Source: Haloarcula japonica DSM 6131 (lineage in GTDB: Archaea; Halobacteriota; Halobacteria; Halobacteriales; Haloarculaceae). Taken from it: DNA of 64,000 nt. The first letter of the stretch is position 1. The number at the start of each line of letters is the position of its first letter. The notes below the pieces were generated by a model. The model was not told the DNA's origin and ran no database searches. It saw nothing but the letters and a program-made list of their open reading frames with translations. The DNA lies in NCBI RefSeq assembly GCF_000336635.1, contig NZ_AOLY01000008.1, positions 19,898-83,897 of the forward strand, written 5' to 3'. Shown here in pieces: positions 34,940 to 44,047 of this stretch. The translations under genes and the position numbers were made by a program.

Positions 34940-34988
34940 CGCTAGTCTCGCCGTCCACTATCGCTAGTCACGCGCTCCGCCGCTAGTC
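34940..34988. repeat. three direct copies of CGCTAGTC
   Basis: CGCTAGTC occurs at 34940, 34962 and 34981 in the gap between two convergent genes (34899 and 35001). CTAG is rare in GC-rich genomes, so the triple occurrence stands out. No function is evident. Confidence 0.4.
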
Positions 34989-35000
34989 AACAAAAACCGA

Positions 35001-35114
35001 TTAGCGACGGCTGCGACCGTCGTCTCGAACGTACTCTAACGCGCTGACGAACTGCTCTTTGTCGACCCGACCGTCTGCCTCTTCGAGTCGCTCACGAATT
35101 TTCGTCGGAGTCAT
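35001..35114 (-). CDS. small acidic/basic 37-residue protein
   Basis: ATG 35114 to TAA 35001 encodes a protein starting MTPTKIRERLEEADGRVDKE and ending with FVSALEYVRDDGRSRR, predicted helical and soluble. A TATA element (ATATAA at 35142-35147, read on the reverse strand) lies about 28-33 bases upstream, supporting this start over a longer frame beginning at 35246. I recognise no family with certainty. Confidence 0.5.
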   Translation of the reverse strand: MTPTKIRERLEEADGRVDKEQFVSALEYVRDDGRSRR

Positions 35115-35260
35115 GTGTATTGGTAACATGGAACTACGTCGATATAACTCTTTCTCATCCCCTAACAGATTCGATGCGGGATGCGGGCCTGAAATGGAAG
35201 CTGGCCTACCCAGTGGGCCGTCCAAACCGCTGTACTGGGACGACATCCCTGTCGAGGGAA

Positions 35261-35270
35261 TATATTTATA
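35261..35270 (+). promoter_or_regulatory. TATA box of rnhA
   Basis: TATATTTATA lies 23-32 bases before ATG 35293, which fixes the start and predicts a leaderless message. Confidence 0.65.
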
Positions 35271-35292
35271 CCTTGCTCACCCAACGGAAACT

Positions 35293-35955
35293 ATGGCCGC
35301 TTACGGCCGGCCGTCACTTCGAGACCTGTTCGATGAATCACCGACGCCGCACATCGCGCATCCGCCGCGGAGTCACCATCGAGACTTCTACATCGCCACA
35401 GACGGGTCGTTCAGACCCCATAACGGCACGACATCGCCCGACAGCGAGGCGGACAGCCCGACAGGCGGGCTGGGTGTCGTCGTCGAAACTCTCGACGGTG
35501 AGCGCGTTGTCAGGCTATCTGTCCCGGACACCTGTCCCGACAACAACGTCGCGGAGTATCGGGCGCTCCATCTGGGACTCGACGTGCTTGCGAGACGGGC
35601 CCCGCCCAACGCCCGCGTCGGCTTACTCATCGACCACGACCAGCTCGCTGAGAACGTGAACGCGGAGGTACTGGCCTCTCACGGCTCTGCCTACGATCCG
35701 CCACACTCCGTGTCGGTCCCACCGGCGACAGGACTGCACTGGCGCGGGATTCAGGCACGTATCAACGGGTTCGGCGAGGTCCGTGCCGCGCGGATCTCCG
35801 GCGACCGCAACCCCGCCCATCCGCTGGCGAACGCCCCCGACCAGTACGCCCACGTCAACGGCGAGCCGGACCGGTGTGTCCTCCCTGACGCGCCGACCGT
35901 AAACGAACGCGTCCCGCCGCCGTCGCGCGCGGAGCGTGGCGGCGCGTCGGACTGA
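35293..35955 (+). CDS. rnhA: ribonuclease HI family protein
   Basis: A 220-residue RNase HI-like nuclease that cuts RNA in RNA/DNA hybrids. Acidic active-site residues are visible in FYIATDGSF (Asp37), NNVAEYRALHLGL (Glu88) and GLLIDHDQLAENV (Asp114 or Asp116); the fourth position lies in ISGDRNPAHPLANAPD. The N-terminal 30 residues (MAAYGRPSLRDLFDESPTPH) resemble the extension of haloarchaeal RNase HI, and the C terminus is a 40-residue Pro/Arg tail. Start set by the strong TATA box. Confidence 0.9.
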   Translation: MAAYGRPSLRDLFDESPTPHIAHPPRSHHRDFYIATDGSFRPHNGTTSPDSEADSPTGGLGVVVETLDGERVVRLSVPDTCPDNNVAEYRALHLGLDVLARRAPPNARVGLLIDHDQLAENVNAEVLASHGSAYDPPHSVSVPPATGLHWRGIQARINGFGEVRAARISGDRNPAHPLANAPDQYAHVNGEPDRCVLPDAPTVNERVPPPSRAERGGASD

Positions 35956-36288
35956 CGGAACCCGGCCGGCGCCCTCGCCGGTCCCGGTACCGGATTCTCT
36001 CACACCGCTGTCGATAGTAGCACGTAGCCGTAGCAACGCCTCGCTCAGCACCAACTGTCATGCTTGAAATATCACATGCGACTGTGGCTCCGAGCTGAAA
36101 TCCGATCACGGGCAGAAAATATCGTATCCACTGGTTCCGTGGCTCTCTATCGGTCGCCTTTCACTAGAAATAGCTTCCATAAGTTATAGAAATAGTCGTA
36201 CCTGTTACCATGTACGTTCGGGGAACGTCACACAGACCAAATTTTATGTATTAGAAATGGGATAGTATACGGTGGGAGGTGAGCTACG
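35956..36288. other. 333-base intergenic region, GC-rich to AT-rich transition
   Basis: It begins with a hairpin (CCGGCG-CCCT-CGCCGG, 35966-35981) 10 bases after the rnhA stop, without a T run, so termination is uncertain. From about 36060 the base composition turns AT-rich. A TATA-like TTTTATGTA (36242-36250) and the ribosome-binding site at 36275 serve the next gene. No RNA gene or convincing reading frame is seen. Confidence 0.45.
36275..36282 (+). promoter_or_regulatory. strong Shine-Dalgarno site GGAGGTGA deciding a TTG start
   Basis: The motif ends 6 bases before TTG 36289 and matches the 3' end of archaeal 16S rRNA. Few genes in the window have such a site. Confidence 0.6.
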
Positions 36289-36549
36289 TTGAGTACCAGA
36301 ACTGACGGACCGGACGGTTTCAGCGGACAGTACGCCGAACAGCTGTTGCCGCGTCAGTCGCCGACGCGGCACGACCTCGTACTCGCCGTCATCCCTGCGG
36401 TGTTCGTCTTCACACTCGCCGCCGCAGTCGTTCTGGGCCTCTCTATGCAGGCAGCAACCGCTGGCGCATCACTCGTTGGCGCTGTGGCGGTCATCGACGC
36501 ACTCTTCGTCCACCCGCCGACCTGTGGTCGACGGCGAGGCGATACGTGA
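36289..36549 (+). CDS. small membrane protein, two membrane segments
   Basis: An 86-residue protein starting with TTG, supported by the SD site just upstream. A polar N-terminal 30 residues is followed by two hydrophobic helices, LVLAVIPAVFVFTLAAAVVLGLS and AGASLVGAVAVIDALFVHPPT. The helix pair with a FVxPPT ending occurs in small haloarchaeal membrane proteins of unknown function. It marks the left edge of the AT-rich patch. Confidence 0.65.
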   Translation: MSTRTDGPDGFSGQYAEQLLPRQSPTRHDLVLAVIPAVFVFTLAAAVVLGLSMQAATAGASLVGAVAVIDALFVHPPTCGRRRGDT

Positions 36550-36769
36550 CATCGCGTTCCGGCGACGGGCCAGAACGCTGTGTCTTTTACGAGGGGGTAC
36601 TCCGCGTACCTCGATAGAATCGGACCAGAGTATCATACAACTAGTGTTGCTTTCAGTCAGACTAGTCTGAATAGACTGCACAGTAGGACTGCGTACACGT
36701 TAAATCTAAGAATATTACACAGGTCTTGCTCACAAAACATATTATACAAGATACATAATATCGGCAGGC
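36550..36769. other. 220-base AT-rich intergenic region
   Basis: Markedly AT-rich (for example around 36690-36765) compared with the surrounding DNA, with several TATA-like stretches (TTATACAAG, ATAATATC) before the lipoprotein start at 36770. No gene recognised. Confidence 0.4.
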
Positions 36770-37417
36770 ATGCGTCGAAGACACTACCTTTTAGCCACCA
36801 CCAGCTTCCTCGGATTCGCCGGTTGTTCGAGCATCAGTAGCAATCCGACCGAGACAGCTGCAAAAACGGAAACCGAGAATACTGATGAAAAAACAGCCAG
36901 AAATGCCGAAAATATGACAGAGAGTCAACTCAGTGGCCACGTTCGGCCAACTGGTGGTCCTTGGGAGCCGGTGAAAGGGTTTTCATGTGAGAAGAGCAAC
37001 TTCACTCGCCACCCGCCAAGGTATGACGACATTTCATGGGGAGATACTGAAAATATATCTCTACGGATTAATGATACGGCGTTTGAATACGGTGACACAG
37101 CTCAAATCACGTTGACAAACACATCTAATAGAACCATCAGTCTGGGTCTTAAATACATGTACCAGATCGAGCTTCTCACTGAAGATGGATGGCAAGATGT
37201 TCGTGGTAAAACTGGAGATGATGACTTTGAATACATAGAGATGAGTACTGAGAATCCGCCTGGGAAGGTATTTGAATGGTCGCTCCGTCTGACCGAAGAG
37301 GGGGTTGTTCCTGACGAGAAAGATTTTATTGTATGTCCTGAACTCGTCTCCGGTCGATATCGGTTCGTATATCCGGCACTTGAACAGGTAGCAGTTGCAT
37401 TCGACCTACAGAAGTAG
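36770..37417 (+). CDS. AT-rich lipoprotein of unknown function
   Basis: A 215-residue exported lipoprotein. The signal MRRRHYLLATTSFLGFAGC has a Tat-like Arg cluster and lipobox Cys19. After a Thr/Glu/Asn linker the mature part contains an Ig-like beta domain: LRINDTAFEYGDTAQITLTNTSNRTISLGLKYMYQIELL followed by WSLRLTEEGVVPDEKDF and SGRYRFVYPALEQVAVAFDL. Such domains occur in many haloarchaeal lipoproteins without known function. Codon use is AT-rich (many AAA, GAT, AAT), unlike neighbours, suggesting transfer from elsewhere. Confidence 0.7.
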   Translation: MRRRHYLLATTSFLGFAGCSSISSNPTETAAKTETENTDEKTARNAENMTESQLSGHVRPTGGPWEPVKGFSCEKSNFTRHPPRYDDISWGDTENISLRINDTAFEYGDTAQITLTNTSNRTISLGLKYMYQIELLTEDGWQDVRGKTGDDDFEYIEMSTENPPGKVFEWSLRLTEEGVVPDEKDFIVCPELVSGRYRFVYPALEQVAVAFDLQK

Positions 37418-37551
37418 GCTGTTCTGCGCTTGTCTGAGTGAAACACAGTGGTCACTAAGTGGACTGTACCGACCGTTTCAACTCGGACCTGACAACAGTT
37501 CTATAACTCCCTCACAGACGGATACGTTCCTGCGAAAAGACAGGTAGTCGG

Positions 37552-39804
37552 TTACTCCTGCTGTGCGTCGACGACAGCGACGCCCGCGAGGTTCACGATA
37601 TCCTTGACCTCGTCGCCACGCTGGAGAACGTGGACCGGCTTGTCCATGCCGACGAGCATCGGACCGATAGCCTCAGCGCCGCCCAGCCGCTGGAGGAGCT
37701 TGTAGCCGATGTTCCCGGCTTCGAGGTTGGGGAACACGAGGACGTTCGCGGGATCGTCGAGTTCGGAGAACTCGTAGGTGTCTTGCAGGATGTCCTCGAC
37801 GACGGCGGTGTCGGCCTGCATCTCGCCGTCGACCGGGAAGTCCACGCGCTCGTCGTCCTGCAGGCGCGAAACCGCGCGGCGGATTTTCTTTGTTCCGGGA
37901 TTGTCGACGCTACCGAAGTTCGAGTACGACAGCATGGCCGCCCGCGGCTCGACGTTGAACCGACGGGCCAGTTCCCCGGTGTGTCGGGTGACCTCCTCCA
38001 GCACGTCCGTGTCGGGGTCCTGATTGACCGTGGTGTCCGCACAGAAGATGACGCGATTCTTGAACGTCAGCATGTACACACCGGCCGCGTAGTCGGCGTC
38101 GTCGGCCGTGCCGATGACCTGTAGCGGCGGGCGCAGGGCGGATGGGTAGTGGTGGGTGAGCCCGGTCAGCATCGCGTCGGCGTCGCCCATCTCCACCATC
38201 ACGCTGCCGAGGTAGTTCCCGTCCCGAATGAGTTCGTCGGCCTCGCGACGCGTGATGCCTTTCCGCTGGCGGAGTTCGTACAGGCGGTCCGCGTAGTCGG
38301 CCACGTCAGCGGTCTCGGGGTCGACGACGACGGGGTCGAACTCCAGGCCGAACTTCCGGCGCGTGGACTCGATGCGGTCGGCGTCGCCGATGAGTATCGG
38401 CTCGGCGATACCCTGTTCGACCAGCTGGTAGGCCGCGCGGATCATCTTCTCGTCGTGGCCCTCGGCGAGTACGACCCGCTGGGGGTTGCTCTTGGCCTTG
38501 TTGAGCACGACCCGCATCATCTCGCGGGACTTGCCCAGCCGCGCTTCGAGCTCCTCGACGTAGGCTTCCGTGTCGATTTCCGTCCGTGCCGCGCCGCTCT
38601 CGATGGCGGCCTCTGCGACCGCGGGAGTGATCTCGAACAGGACCCGCGGGTCCAGTGGTTTCGGAATGATGTAGTCGGGGCCGAACTGTAGCGGCTGGTC
38701 GCCGTAGGCCTTGACGACCTCGTCGGGCACATCCTGCTTGGCGAGGTCGGCCAGCGCGCGGGCCGCGGCAACCTTCATCTCCTCGTTGATTTCGGTTGCC
38801 CGCACGTCGAGCGCGCCACGGAAGATGAACGGGAATCCGAGGACGTTGTTGACCTGATTCGGGTAGTCCGAACGGCCGGTCGCCATAATGACTGTGTCGT
38901 CGCGGGCGGATTTGGCATCCTCGTAGGCGATCTCCGGGTCCGGGTTCGCCATCGCGAAGATGATGGGGTCGCTGGCCATCGACCGCACCATCTCTTGGTC
39001 GACGATGCCACCGACGGAGAGCCCGACGAACACATCGGCTCCGTCCATCGCGTCGGCCAGATCGCCCTCGGGGATGTCACGGGCGAACTCCTGTTTGAAT
39101 CGGTTGAGGTCTTCGTGCGTCGCTCGTTCCTCGGTGATGATGCCCGAGGAGTCACACATCGTGATGTTGTCCTTCGAGACGCCCAGCGAGACGTAGAACT
39201 TCGCGGATGCAATCGCGGACGCTCCAGCCCCGGAGAAGACGACCTCTAGGTCCGCCAGTTCCTTGTCGGCGATGTCGGCCGCGTTGACCAGCGCCGCGCC
39301 GGAGATGATCGCGGTCCCGTGTTGGTCATCGTGGAACACCGGGATGTCGAGTTTCTCGCTGAGTCGGCGCTCGACCTCGAAACACTCCGGGGCGGCGATA
39401 TCTTCGAGATTGATGCCGCCGAAGGTCGGCTCCATCGCCTCTACCGTCTGTATCATCGCCTCGGCGTTGTCCGTGTCCAGTTCCACGTCGAACACATCGA
39501 TATCGGCAAATCGCTTGAACAGCACGCCCTTCCCCTCCATGACCGGCTTCCCGGCTTCCGGACCGATGTCACCGAGGCCGAGCACGGCGGATCCGTCGGA
39601 GACGACGCCCACGAGGTTCCCCTTTGCGGTATACTCGAAGGCCTTCTCGGGATCTTTGTCGATCTCCTCACACGGTGCGGCCACGCCGGGCGAGTACGCC
39701 AGCGAGAGGTCACGCTGTGTGTTCGTCGGCTTCGTCGTCGCGATCTCTATCTTCCCCGGCGGCTTGCTCCGGTGGTACTCCAGTGCGTCCTCGTCAAGTC
39801 CCAT
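37552..39804 (-). CDS. maeB: malic enzyme fused to a phosphotransacetylase-like domain
   Basis: A 750-residue MaeB-type enzyme that oxidatively decarboxylates malate to pyruvate with NAD(P)+. The malic part (1-430) includes [40 protein letters not shown] and [21 protein letters not shown] as nucleotide-binding motif, then [15 protein letters not shown]. The C-terminal part (about 430-750) resembles phosphate acetyltransferase ([73 protein letters not shown]) and in bacteria binds acetyl-CoA for regulation. The full 750 residues are typical. Coenzyme choice is not certain from sequence. Together with ppsA it supports gluconeogenesis from C4 acids. Confidence 0.95.
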   Translation of the reverse strand: MGLDEDALEYHRSKPPGKIEIATTKPTNTQRDLSLAYSPGVAAPCEEIDKDPEKAFEYTAKGNLVGVVSDGSAVLGLGDIGPEAGKPVMEGKGVLFKRFADIDVFDVELDTDNAEAMIQTVEAMEPTFGGINLEDIAAPECFEVERRLSEKLDIPVFHDDQHGTAIISGAALVNAADIADKELADLEVVFSGAGASAIASAKFYVSLGVSKDNITMCDSSGIITEERATHEDLNRFKQEFARDIPEGDLADAMDGADVFVGLSVGGIVDQEMVRSMASDPIIFAMANPDPEIAYEDAKSARDDTVIMATGRSDYPNQVNNVLGFPFIFRGALDVRATEINEEMKVAAARALADLAKQDVPDEVVKAYGDQPLQFGPDYIIPKPLDPRVLFEITPAVAEAAIESGAARTEIDTEAYVEELEARLGKSREMMRVVLNKAKSNPQRVVLAEGHDEKMIRAAYQLVEQGIAEPILIGDADRIESTRRKFGLEFDPVVVDPETADVADYADRLYELRQRKGITRREADELIRDGNYLGSVMVEMGDADAMLTGLTHHYPSALRPPLQVIGTADDADYAAGVYMLTFKNRVIFCADTTVNQDPDTDVLEEVTRHTGELARRFNVEPRAAMLSYSNFGSVDNPGTKKIRRAVSRLQDDERVDFPVDGEMQADTAVVEDILQDTYEFSELDDPANVLVFPNLEAGNIGYKLLQRLGGAEAIGPMLVGMDKPVHVLQRGDEVKDIVNLAGVAVVDAQQE

Positions 39805-39976
39805 ACCCGGATGTCGAACCCAACTGTAAAAAAGACAAGTTTACCGTCAACGAACGAGCGGTACAACGACGGTTGTCGAATATCGGCCGATTGCGGCGGT
39901 TTTTGCCCCGGTTGTGTCCCATCAATTGGAAAGCACCCACCGTCGGGATATCGTCGTACTGGACCATCTTCGGACT

Positions 39977-41890
39977 TCAGTTCGTACTGGTGAGTTCGCT
40001 GACTCGGTCGGTCAGTTCGGTGACCGCGTCTTCCTGGCTGTCGGTGGCCTTGACAATCTCCTTCGTCGCCGTTTCAGCCTCTTGAGCGTGGTTCTGTGCG
40101 TCTTCGACCATCGAAGTCACGTTCTCGATAGCGCTCGCCTGATCGTCGTTGGCGTCGGCGACCTCTTGAATGCCCCTCGTCGCTTCCTCGACGGCGTCGG
40201 AAATCTCGTCCAGCGCATCCAGTGCGTCCGCGATCTCGGACTCCGCACGCTCGACCTGTTCGTGGGAGGTTTCGACCATGTCGGCCGTCTCGGTCGCCTG
40301 ATCCTGAATCGTGGTGATGCTCGTCGAGATCTCTGAGGCGTACTCGCTCGTCTCGTTAGCGAGTGTCTTGACCTCATCGGCGACGACGGCGAACCCGCTC
40401 CCACTTTCGCCGGCTCTGGCCGCCTCGATGTTGGCGTTCAGTGCGAGCATATTCGTCTGCTCCGCCACGTCGGCGATTATCTCGACGATCTCGCTCACTT
40501 CGTCCATCTGGTCGTCGAGGTCTGTGACGGTGTCGACAAGGTCCTCGCTCGTCTCGGCGAGCCCGTCGGTAACGTCCATGACTGCTTCACCGGCGTCTGA
40601 CCCGTCTTCTGCGGCCGCCTTCGCGCGCTGTGCTGCCGACGCCACTTCGCTAGACGTCGCGGCGACCTCTTCCATCCCGGCCCCGATATCTTGGATGTTA
40701 TCGGCCGCCTGTGTGAGGGAGTTCGTCTGCTCGGTAACCCGGGTTTCGACGTCCGCTGCGGACGAGTTCGCTTGTTCGATAGTGGTCGCAAGCTGCTGCG
40801 TCTGCTCGTCCACCTGATCCGCCAGTTTCTCGACCTGCTCGGCCATGTCGTTGAGCGAAGTAACGACCTCGTACAACTGGTCGTCGACGTACTCGCCGCC
40901 GTCGGTCCGGTCAAACGATGCCCGGGCGTCGAGGCGGCCGTTCTTGAGTGCAGCCATAGTCGATTTGACCTCATCGACCAGACTTGTCATGGCCTCGTGG
41001 CGGTTGGCCTCGTCAGTCCGGTCCTGAACCATTTCGACGACCGCGATGAGTTCGCCGTCCCCGTCGTAAATCGGAGCAGCGCTGAACGAGATATGGCGTT
41101 CGTTCCCGTGCTGGTCGGCCATCACGCTCGTGTCGCGGTACAGCGTGAAGTCCTCGTCCTCGACCTTCGGGACGTCGTACTCGGTGTGTGTCGCCTCCGG
41201 CGCGTCGAGGACCTTGTCGGCGAGAGTCTGTCCCCGTCGTCCGTCCGGATAGAACGCCATGCTCGCCATCTCCATCTCCTGGGCCTCGGCCTCGGAGACC
41301 CCGGTGAGGTGCTCCAGTGAGCTGTTCCAGGTGAGGATATCGCCGTTCGTATCCAGAATGAAGAGCGGCGTTCCGATGTGATGTAACACGTCGTGGTAGT
41401 TGAGTCCGCCGTCGTCGTCGGACTCCGACGACGAGTCGCCGAACGCATCGACACCGGTCCGGGAGACATATTGTGTCGTTTCCAGCCCCTTCTGGAGTTC
41501 GGCCTCGACGGAGTCGATGGCGGCCTGAGCATCCGGGCCGAGTTCGTCCCGAAGTTGATCGAACGCACCTTCGACGAGCGATTCGGTGACAAACCCCTGG
41601 GCCTCGATGAACTCACCTTGGCTAATCCCGGCGGTTTCGTATTCGTCGATCAGTGCTCGGAGTTCGTCAGGTTCGAGTTCGAACTGCCGCTCGACGTGCT
41701 GGGTCCCGATAGCGGCCGTATCGGGGTCGTCGAAGCAGTCGTTGAGGCGCGGCGAGTTCGGGTCAATGGCGTCGGCCAGAAAGCGGGTTTGCCCGTCACT
41801 CGCGATGAGTCCTCCGTCCGCCCGTCGGGCCGTAGCGTCCGAAGAGCGGGACCCCAGGCCATAGATGTAGGTACGGATCTGTTCGAACAT
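39977..41890 (-). CDS. soluble methyl-accepting chemotaxis transducer (Htr) with PAS domain
   Basis: A 637-residue transducer lacking membrane segments, so cytoplasmic. An N-terminal region (1-150) of unclear fold has a helical ELEPDELRALIDEYETAGISQGEFIEAQGFVTESLVEGAFDQLRDELG linker. A PAS domain (about 165-290; LHHIGTPLFILDTNGDILTWNSSLEHLTGVSEAEA) follows, then long coiled coils and the signalling tip EIIADVAEQTNMLALNANIEAARAGESGSGFAVVADEVKTLANET (about residues 470-515). Input may be a small ligand or redox state sensed by PAS; not determinable here. No che or fla genes are adjacent. Confidence 0.9.
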   Translation of the reverse strand: MFEQIRTYIYGLGSRSSDATARRADGGLIASDGQTRFLADAIDPNSPRLNDCFDDPDTAAIGTQHVERQFELEPDELRALIDEYETAGISQGEFIEAQGFVTESLVEGAFDQLRDELGPDAQAAIDSVEAELQKGLETTQYVSRTGVDAFGDSSSESDDDGGLNYHDVLHHIGTPLFILDTNGDILTWNSSLEHLTGVSEAEAQEMEMASMAFYPDGRRGQTLADKVLDAPEATHTEYDVPKVEDEDFTLYRDTSVMADQHGNERHISFSAAPIYDGDGELIAVVEMVQDRTDEANRHEAMTSLVDEVKSTMAALKNGRLDARASFDRTDGGEYVDDQLYEVVTSLNDMAEQVEKLADQVDEQTQQLATTIEQANSSAADVETRVTEQTNSLTQAADNIQDIGAGMEEVAATSSEVASAAQRAKAAAEDGSDAGEAVMDVTDGLAETSEDLVDTVTDLDDQMDEVSEIVEIIADVAEQTNMLALNANIEAARAGESGSGFAVVADEVKTLANETSEYASEISTSITTIQDQATETADMVETSHEQVERAESEIADALDALDEISDAVEEATRGIQEVADANDDQASAIENVTSMVEDAQNHAQEAETATKEIVKATDSQEDAVTELTDRVSELTSTN

Positions 41891-42018
41891 GAGCTAGCTA
41901 TGTTCCATTCCAACACACCTGTGGATAAAGATGACTCCGAGAGTATCAGTAAAGATAATTGTACTCATCGGGCAAGCGCGAAAAGAGAGCATAAGTACGT
42001 GCGACCGAAGATCTAGGT

Positions 42019-42507
42019 ATGACCACCCGTTTCCGCCGACTGGTGGCGACAACGACGGTGCTGACGTTCGCACTCATCCTGCTTGGCGTGTACACCGGTG
42101 CTATCGGCGCTGGGCTGACCTGTGAGGCACGCTGGCCGTTCTGTGACGGCTGGATGGGGCTGTTCCCCGCAAACTGGGCGAGTTTCGTCGAGTGGTTCCA
42201 TCGTTTAGTCGCAATGGTTACCGGCTTCGGTATTCTCGGATCGACAATCGCCGCGTGGCGCGGCGAGTACAGCCGGCGGATCAAGCTCGCGACCGCCGTC
42301 GCCACGGTCGTGCTCCCGGTACAGGTCCTCCTCGGCGCGAACACCATCTTCAACTTCGGTGCCACGGCGCAGGTACTCCACCACGGGGCCGCACAGCTCA
42401 TTTTCGGCGCGATGGTGGCGGCGACGGCGTGGGCCTACACCGACACGGGTGAGTCGCCGTCGGTGCAATCGGCCGACAGCCAGCGCACGGCACGCGCTGA
42501 CGATTGA
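42019..42507 (+). CDS. ctaA: half-size CtaA/Cox15-like heme A synthase
   Basis: A 162-residue, four-helix membrane protein. It shows VATTTVLTFALILLGVYTGAIGAGLTCEARWPFCDGWMGLFPANWASFVEWFHRLVAMVTGFGIL, whose C...WPFCDG motif and EWFHR histidine are conserved CtaA features, and VLLGANTIFNFGATAQVLHHGAAQLIFGAMVAATAWAY with paired histidines. It is half the usual bacterial length, as known for some archaeal CtaA that dimerise. Catalyses heme O to heme A conversion for terminal oxidases. A TATA-like CATAAGTA lies about 25 bases before the ATG. No oxidase subunits are nearby. Confidence 0.85.
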   Translation: MTTRFRRLVATTTVLTFALILLGVYTGAIGAGLTCEARWPFCDGWMGLFPANWASFVEWFHRLVAMVTGFGILGSTIAAWRGEYSRRIKLATAVATVVLPVQVLLGANTIFNFGATAQVLHHGAAQLIFGAMVAATAWAYTDTGESPSVQSADSQRTARADD

Positions 42508-42540
42508 ACACGAGTACCACCCCTGTGGTTAACACGTAAG

Positions 42541-42547
42541 ATATATT
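42541..42547 (+). promoter_or_regulatory. TATA box of the amino-acid ABC operon
   Basis: ATATATT lies 25-31 bases before ATG 42572, predicting a leaderless message and favouring that start over 42560. Confidence 0.6.
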
Positions 42548-42571
42548 CCGGTCTGTCGTGTGGTGGGGATT

Positions 42572-43363
42572 ATGTCAGACGACGGCCTTTCACGACGCCA
42601 GTATCTCTCCACGGTCGGTGGAACCGCAGTGACCGTTTCACTTGCCGGCTGTTTCGGCGGCGGTGGCGGCGACGGCAGTACCGAAATCACTGCCGGAACT
42701 GCACCGGGGTTCCCCCCGTTCGAGATGAAGCAGGACGGCGAACTCGTCGGGTTCGACATCGACCTGCTCGAAGCGGTCATCGACGAGACCGACTACACCC
42801 TGGCCGGCTGGGAGGAGTACGAGTTCAAGTCCCTGATTCCGGCGCTGACCAACGAAAACATCGACGTGGTCGCCGCGGGGATGACAATCAACGACGAGCG
42901 CGACCAGACCATCGACTTCACTGACCCCTACTACAGCTCCAACCAGGCCATTGTCGTCCGGGAAGACGGCGACTTCGCCCCGTCCTCGCTGTCGGACCTC
43001 GCCGGCCGTCCCATCGGCGCACAGAAGGGGACGACCGGTGAGACGACGGTACAGGACGAACTCATCTCGCCGGGGAACCTCGATGAGTCGAACTACAACT
43101 CCTACGGCAACTACGTGCTGGCGGTCGAGGACCTCCAGAACGGCAACATCGACGCCGTGGTCATCGACGAACCGGTCGCACAGACCTTCGCCGCTCAGCG
43201 CCCGGTCACCATCGCGTTCACCTACGAGACGGGCGAGAACTTCGGGTTCGGCGTCCGTGATGGCGACGACGAGTTCACACAGGCGCTCAACGACGGTCTG
43301 TCCACCGTCAGGGACGGAAGCACGTATCAGGACCTGACGAACAAGTGGTTCGGCCAGCAGTAA
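42572..43363 (+). CDS. polar amino-acid ABC transporter substrate-binding lipoprotein
   Basis: A 263-residue SBP_bac_3 protein. The Tat signal SRRQYL is followed by VSLAGC (Cys27 lipid anchor) and a Gly-rich tether. The mature protein shows the family opening ITAGTAPGFPPFEMKQDGELVGFDIDLLEAV, DVVAAGMTINDERDQTIDFTDPYYSSNQAIVV, and VIDEPVAQTFA. It binds a polar amino acid such as glutamine or arginine outside the cell and delivers it to the permeases at 43367 and 44800. First gene of a four-gene operon. Confidence 0.93.
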   Translation: MSDDGLSRRQYLSTVGGTAVTVSLAGCFGGGGGDGSTEITAGTAPGFPPFEMKQDGELVGFDIDLLEAVIDETDYTLAGWEEYEFKSLIPALTNENIDVVAAGMTINDERDQTIDFTDPYYSSNQAIVVREDGDFAPSSLSDLAGRPIGAQKGTTGETTVQDELISPGNLDESNYNSYGNYVLAVEDLQNGNIDAVVIDEPVAQTFAAQRPVTIAFTYETGENFGFGVRDGDDEFTQALNDGLSTVRDGSTYQDLTNKWFGQQ

Positions 43364-43366
43364 CCG

Positions 43367-44047
43367 ATGCCTCCCCTCCCGTTGCAGAGTGACTGGGCGT
43401 TCGTCATCGAGAACCTCGACCTGCTACTCGTCGGTACGGGTGTCACGGTCGCCCTGACAGCGGCGAGCATCCTGTTGGGCTTTCTACTCGGGTTCCCGGC
43501 GGGAGCCGTCGAGGTGTACGGCCGCGGCCCGCTCAAACGCGCTGTCGAGACAGCCGGCGTCGTGCTCCGGGGAACGCCGCTGCTCGTCATCATTATCCTG
43601 CTGTTCTTCGGCCTCTCGGTGTCGAGCAGCGCTTTCGTGACGGCGACCATCGCCCTCGGGCTCCGGAGCGCCGCCTATCAGTCACAGATCTTCCGCGGCG
43701 CGCTCCAGAGCGTCGACGAGGGGCAACTGGAAGCCGCTCGCGCCATCGGCATGGGTCGGTTCCAGGCCATCCGCAGCGTCGTCGTTCCGCAGGCGCTCCG
43801 CCGGAGCGTGCCCGGCTTCCAGAACGAGTTCACGATCGTCCTGAAAGACACGAGTATCGCCATCGTCATCGGCCTCGGCGAACTGCTGACCGTCGGCCAG
43901 AACCTCTATCAGGGCGGTCAGAGCACCGCTGCACTTGAGATTTTCCTGACTGTGAGCCTCATTTACTTCGTTCTCACGTTCGTGACGAATCGCTCGCTCG
44001 ACCGCCTCGACGATCACTTCAGTATCCCCGGAGGTGAGCGGGCGTGA
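43367..44047 (+). CDS. polar amino-acid ABC transporter permease
   Basis: A 226-residue HisM-type permease with five to six membrane segments. It has LLLVGTGVTVALTAASILLGFLLGF near the start and the EAA loop AARAIGMGRFQAIRSVVVPQALRRSVPGFQNEFTIVLKDTSI, which contacts the ATPase. It begins 3 bases after the binding-protein stop and its end overlaps the ATPase start (GTGA). Pairs with the second permease at 44800. Confidence 0.93.
   Translation: MPPLPLQSDWAFVIENLDLLLVGTGVTVALTAASILLGFLLGFPAGAVEVYGRGPLKRAVETAGVVLRGTPLLVIIILLFFGLSVSSSAFVTATIALGLRSAAYQSQIFRGALQSVDEGQLEAARAIGMGRFQAIRSVVVPQALRRSVPGFQNEFTIVLKDTSIAIVIGLGELLTVGQNLYQGGQSTAALEIFLTVSLIYFVLTFVTNRSLDRLDDHFSIPGGERA

Noticed and set aside
35966..35981. 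Intrinsic terminator after rnhA
   Set aside because: The hairpin is good but no T run follows, which archaeal termination needs; kept only as a note in the intergenic entry.
36469..36681. Reverse-strand frame of 70 codons in the AT-rich patch
   Set aside because: Overlaps the SD-supported small membrane protein and has no recognisable features.
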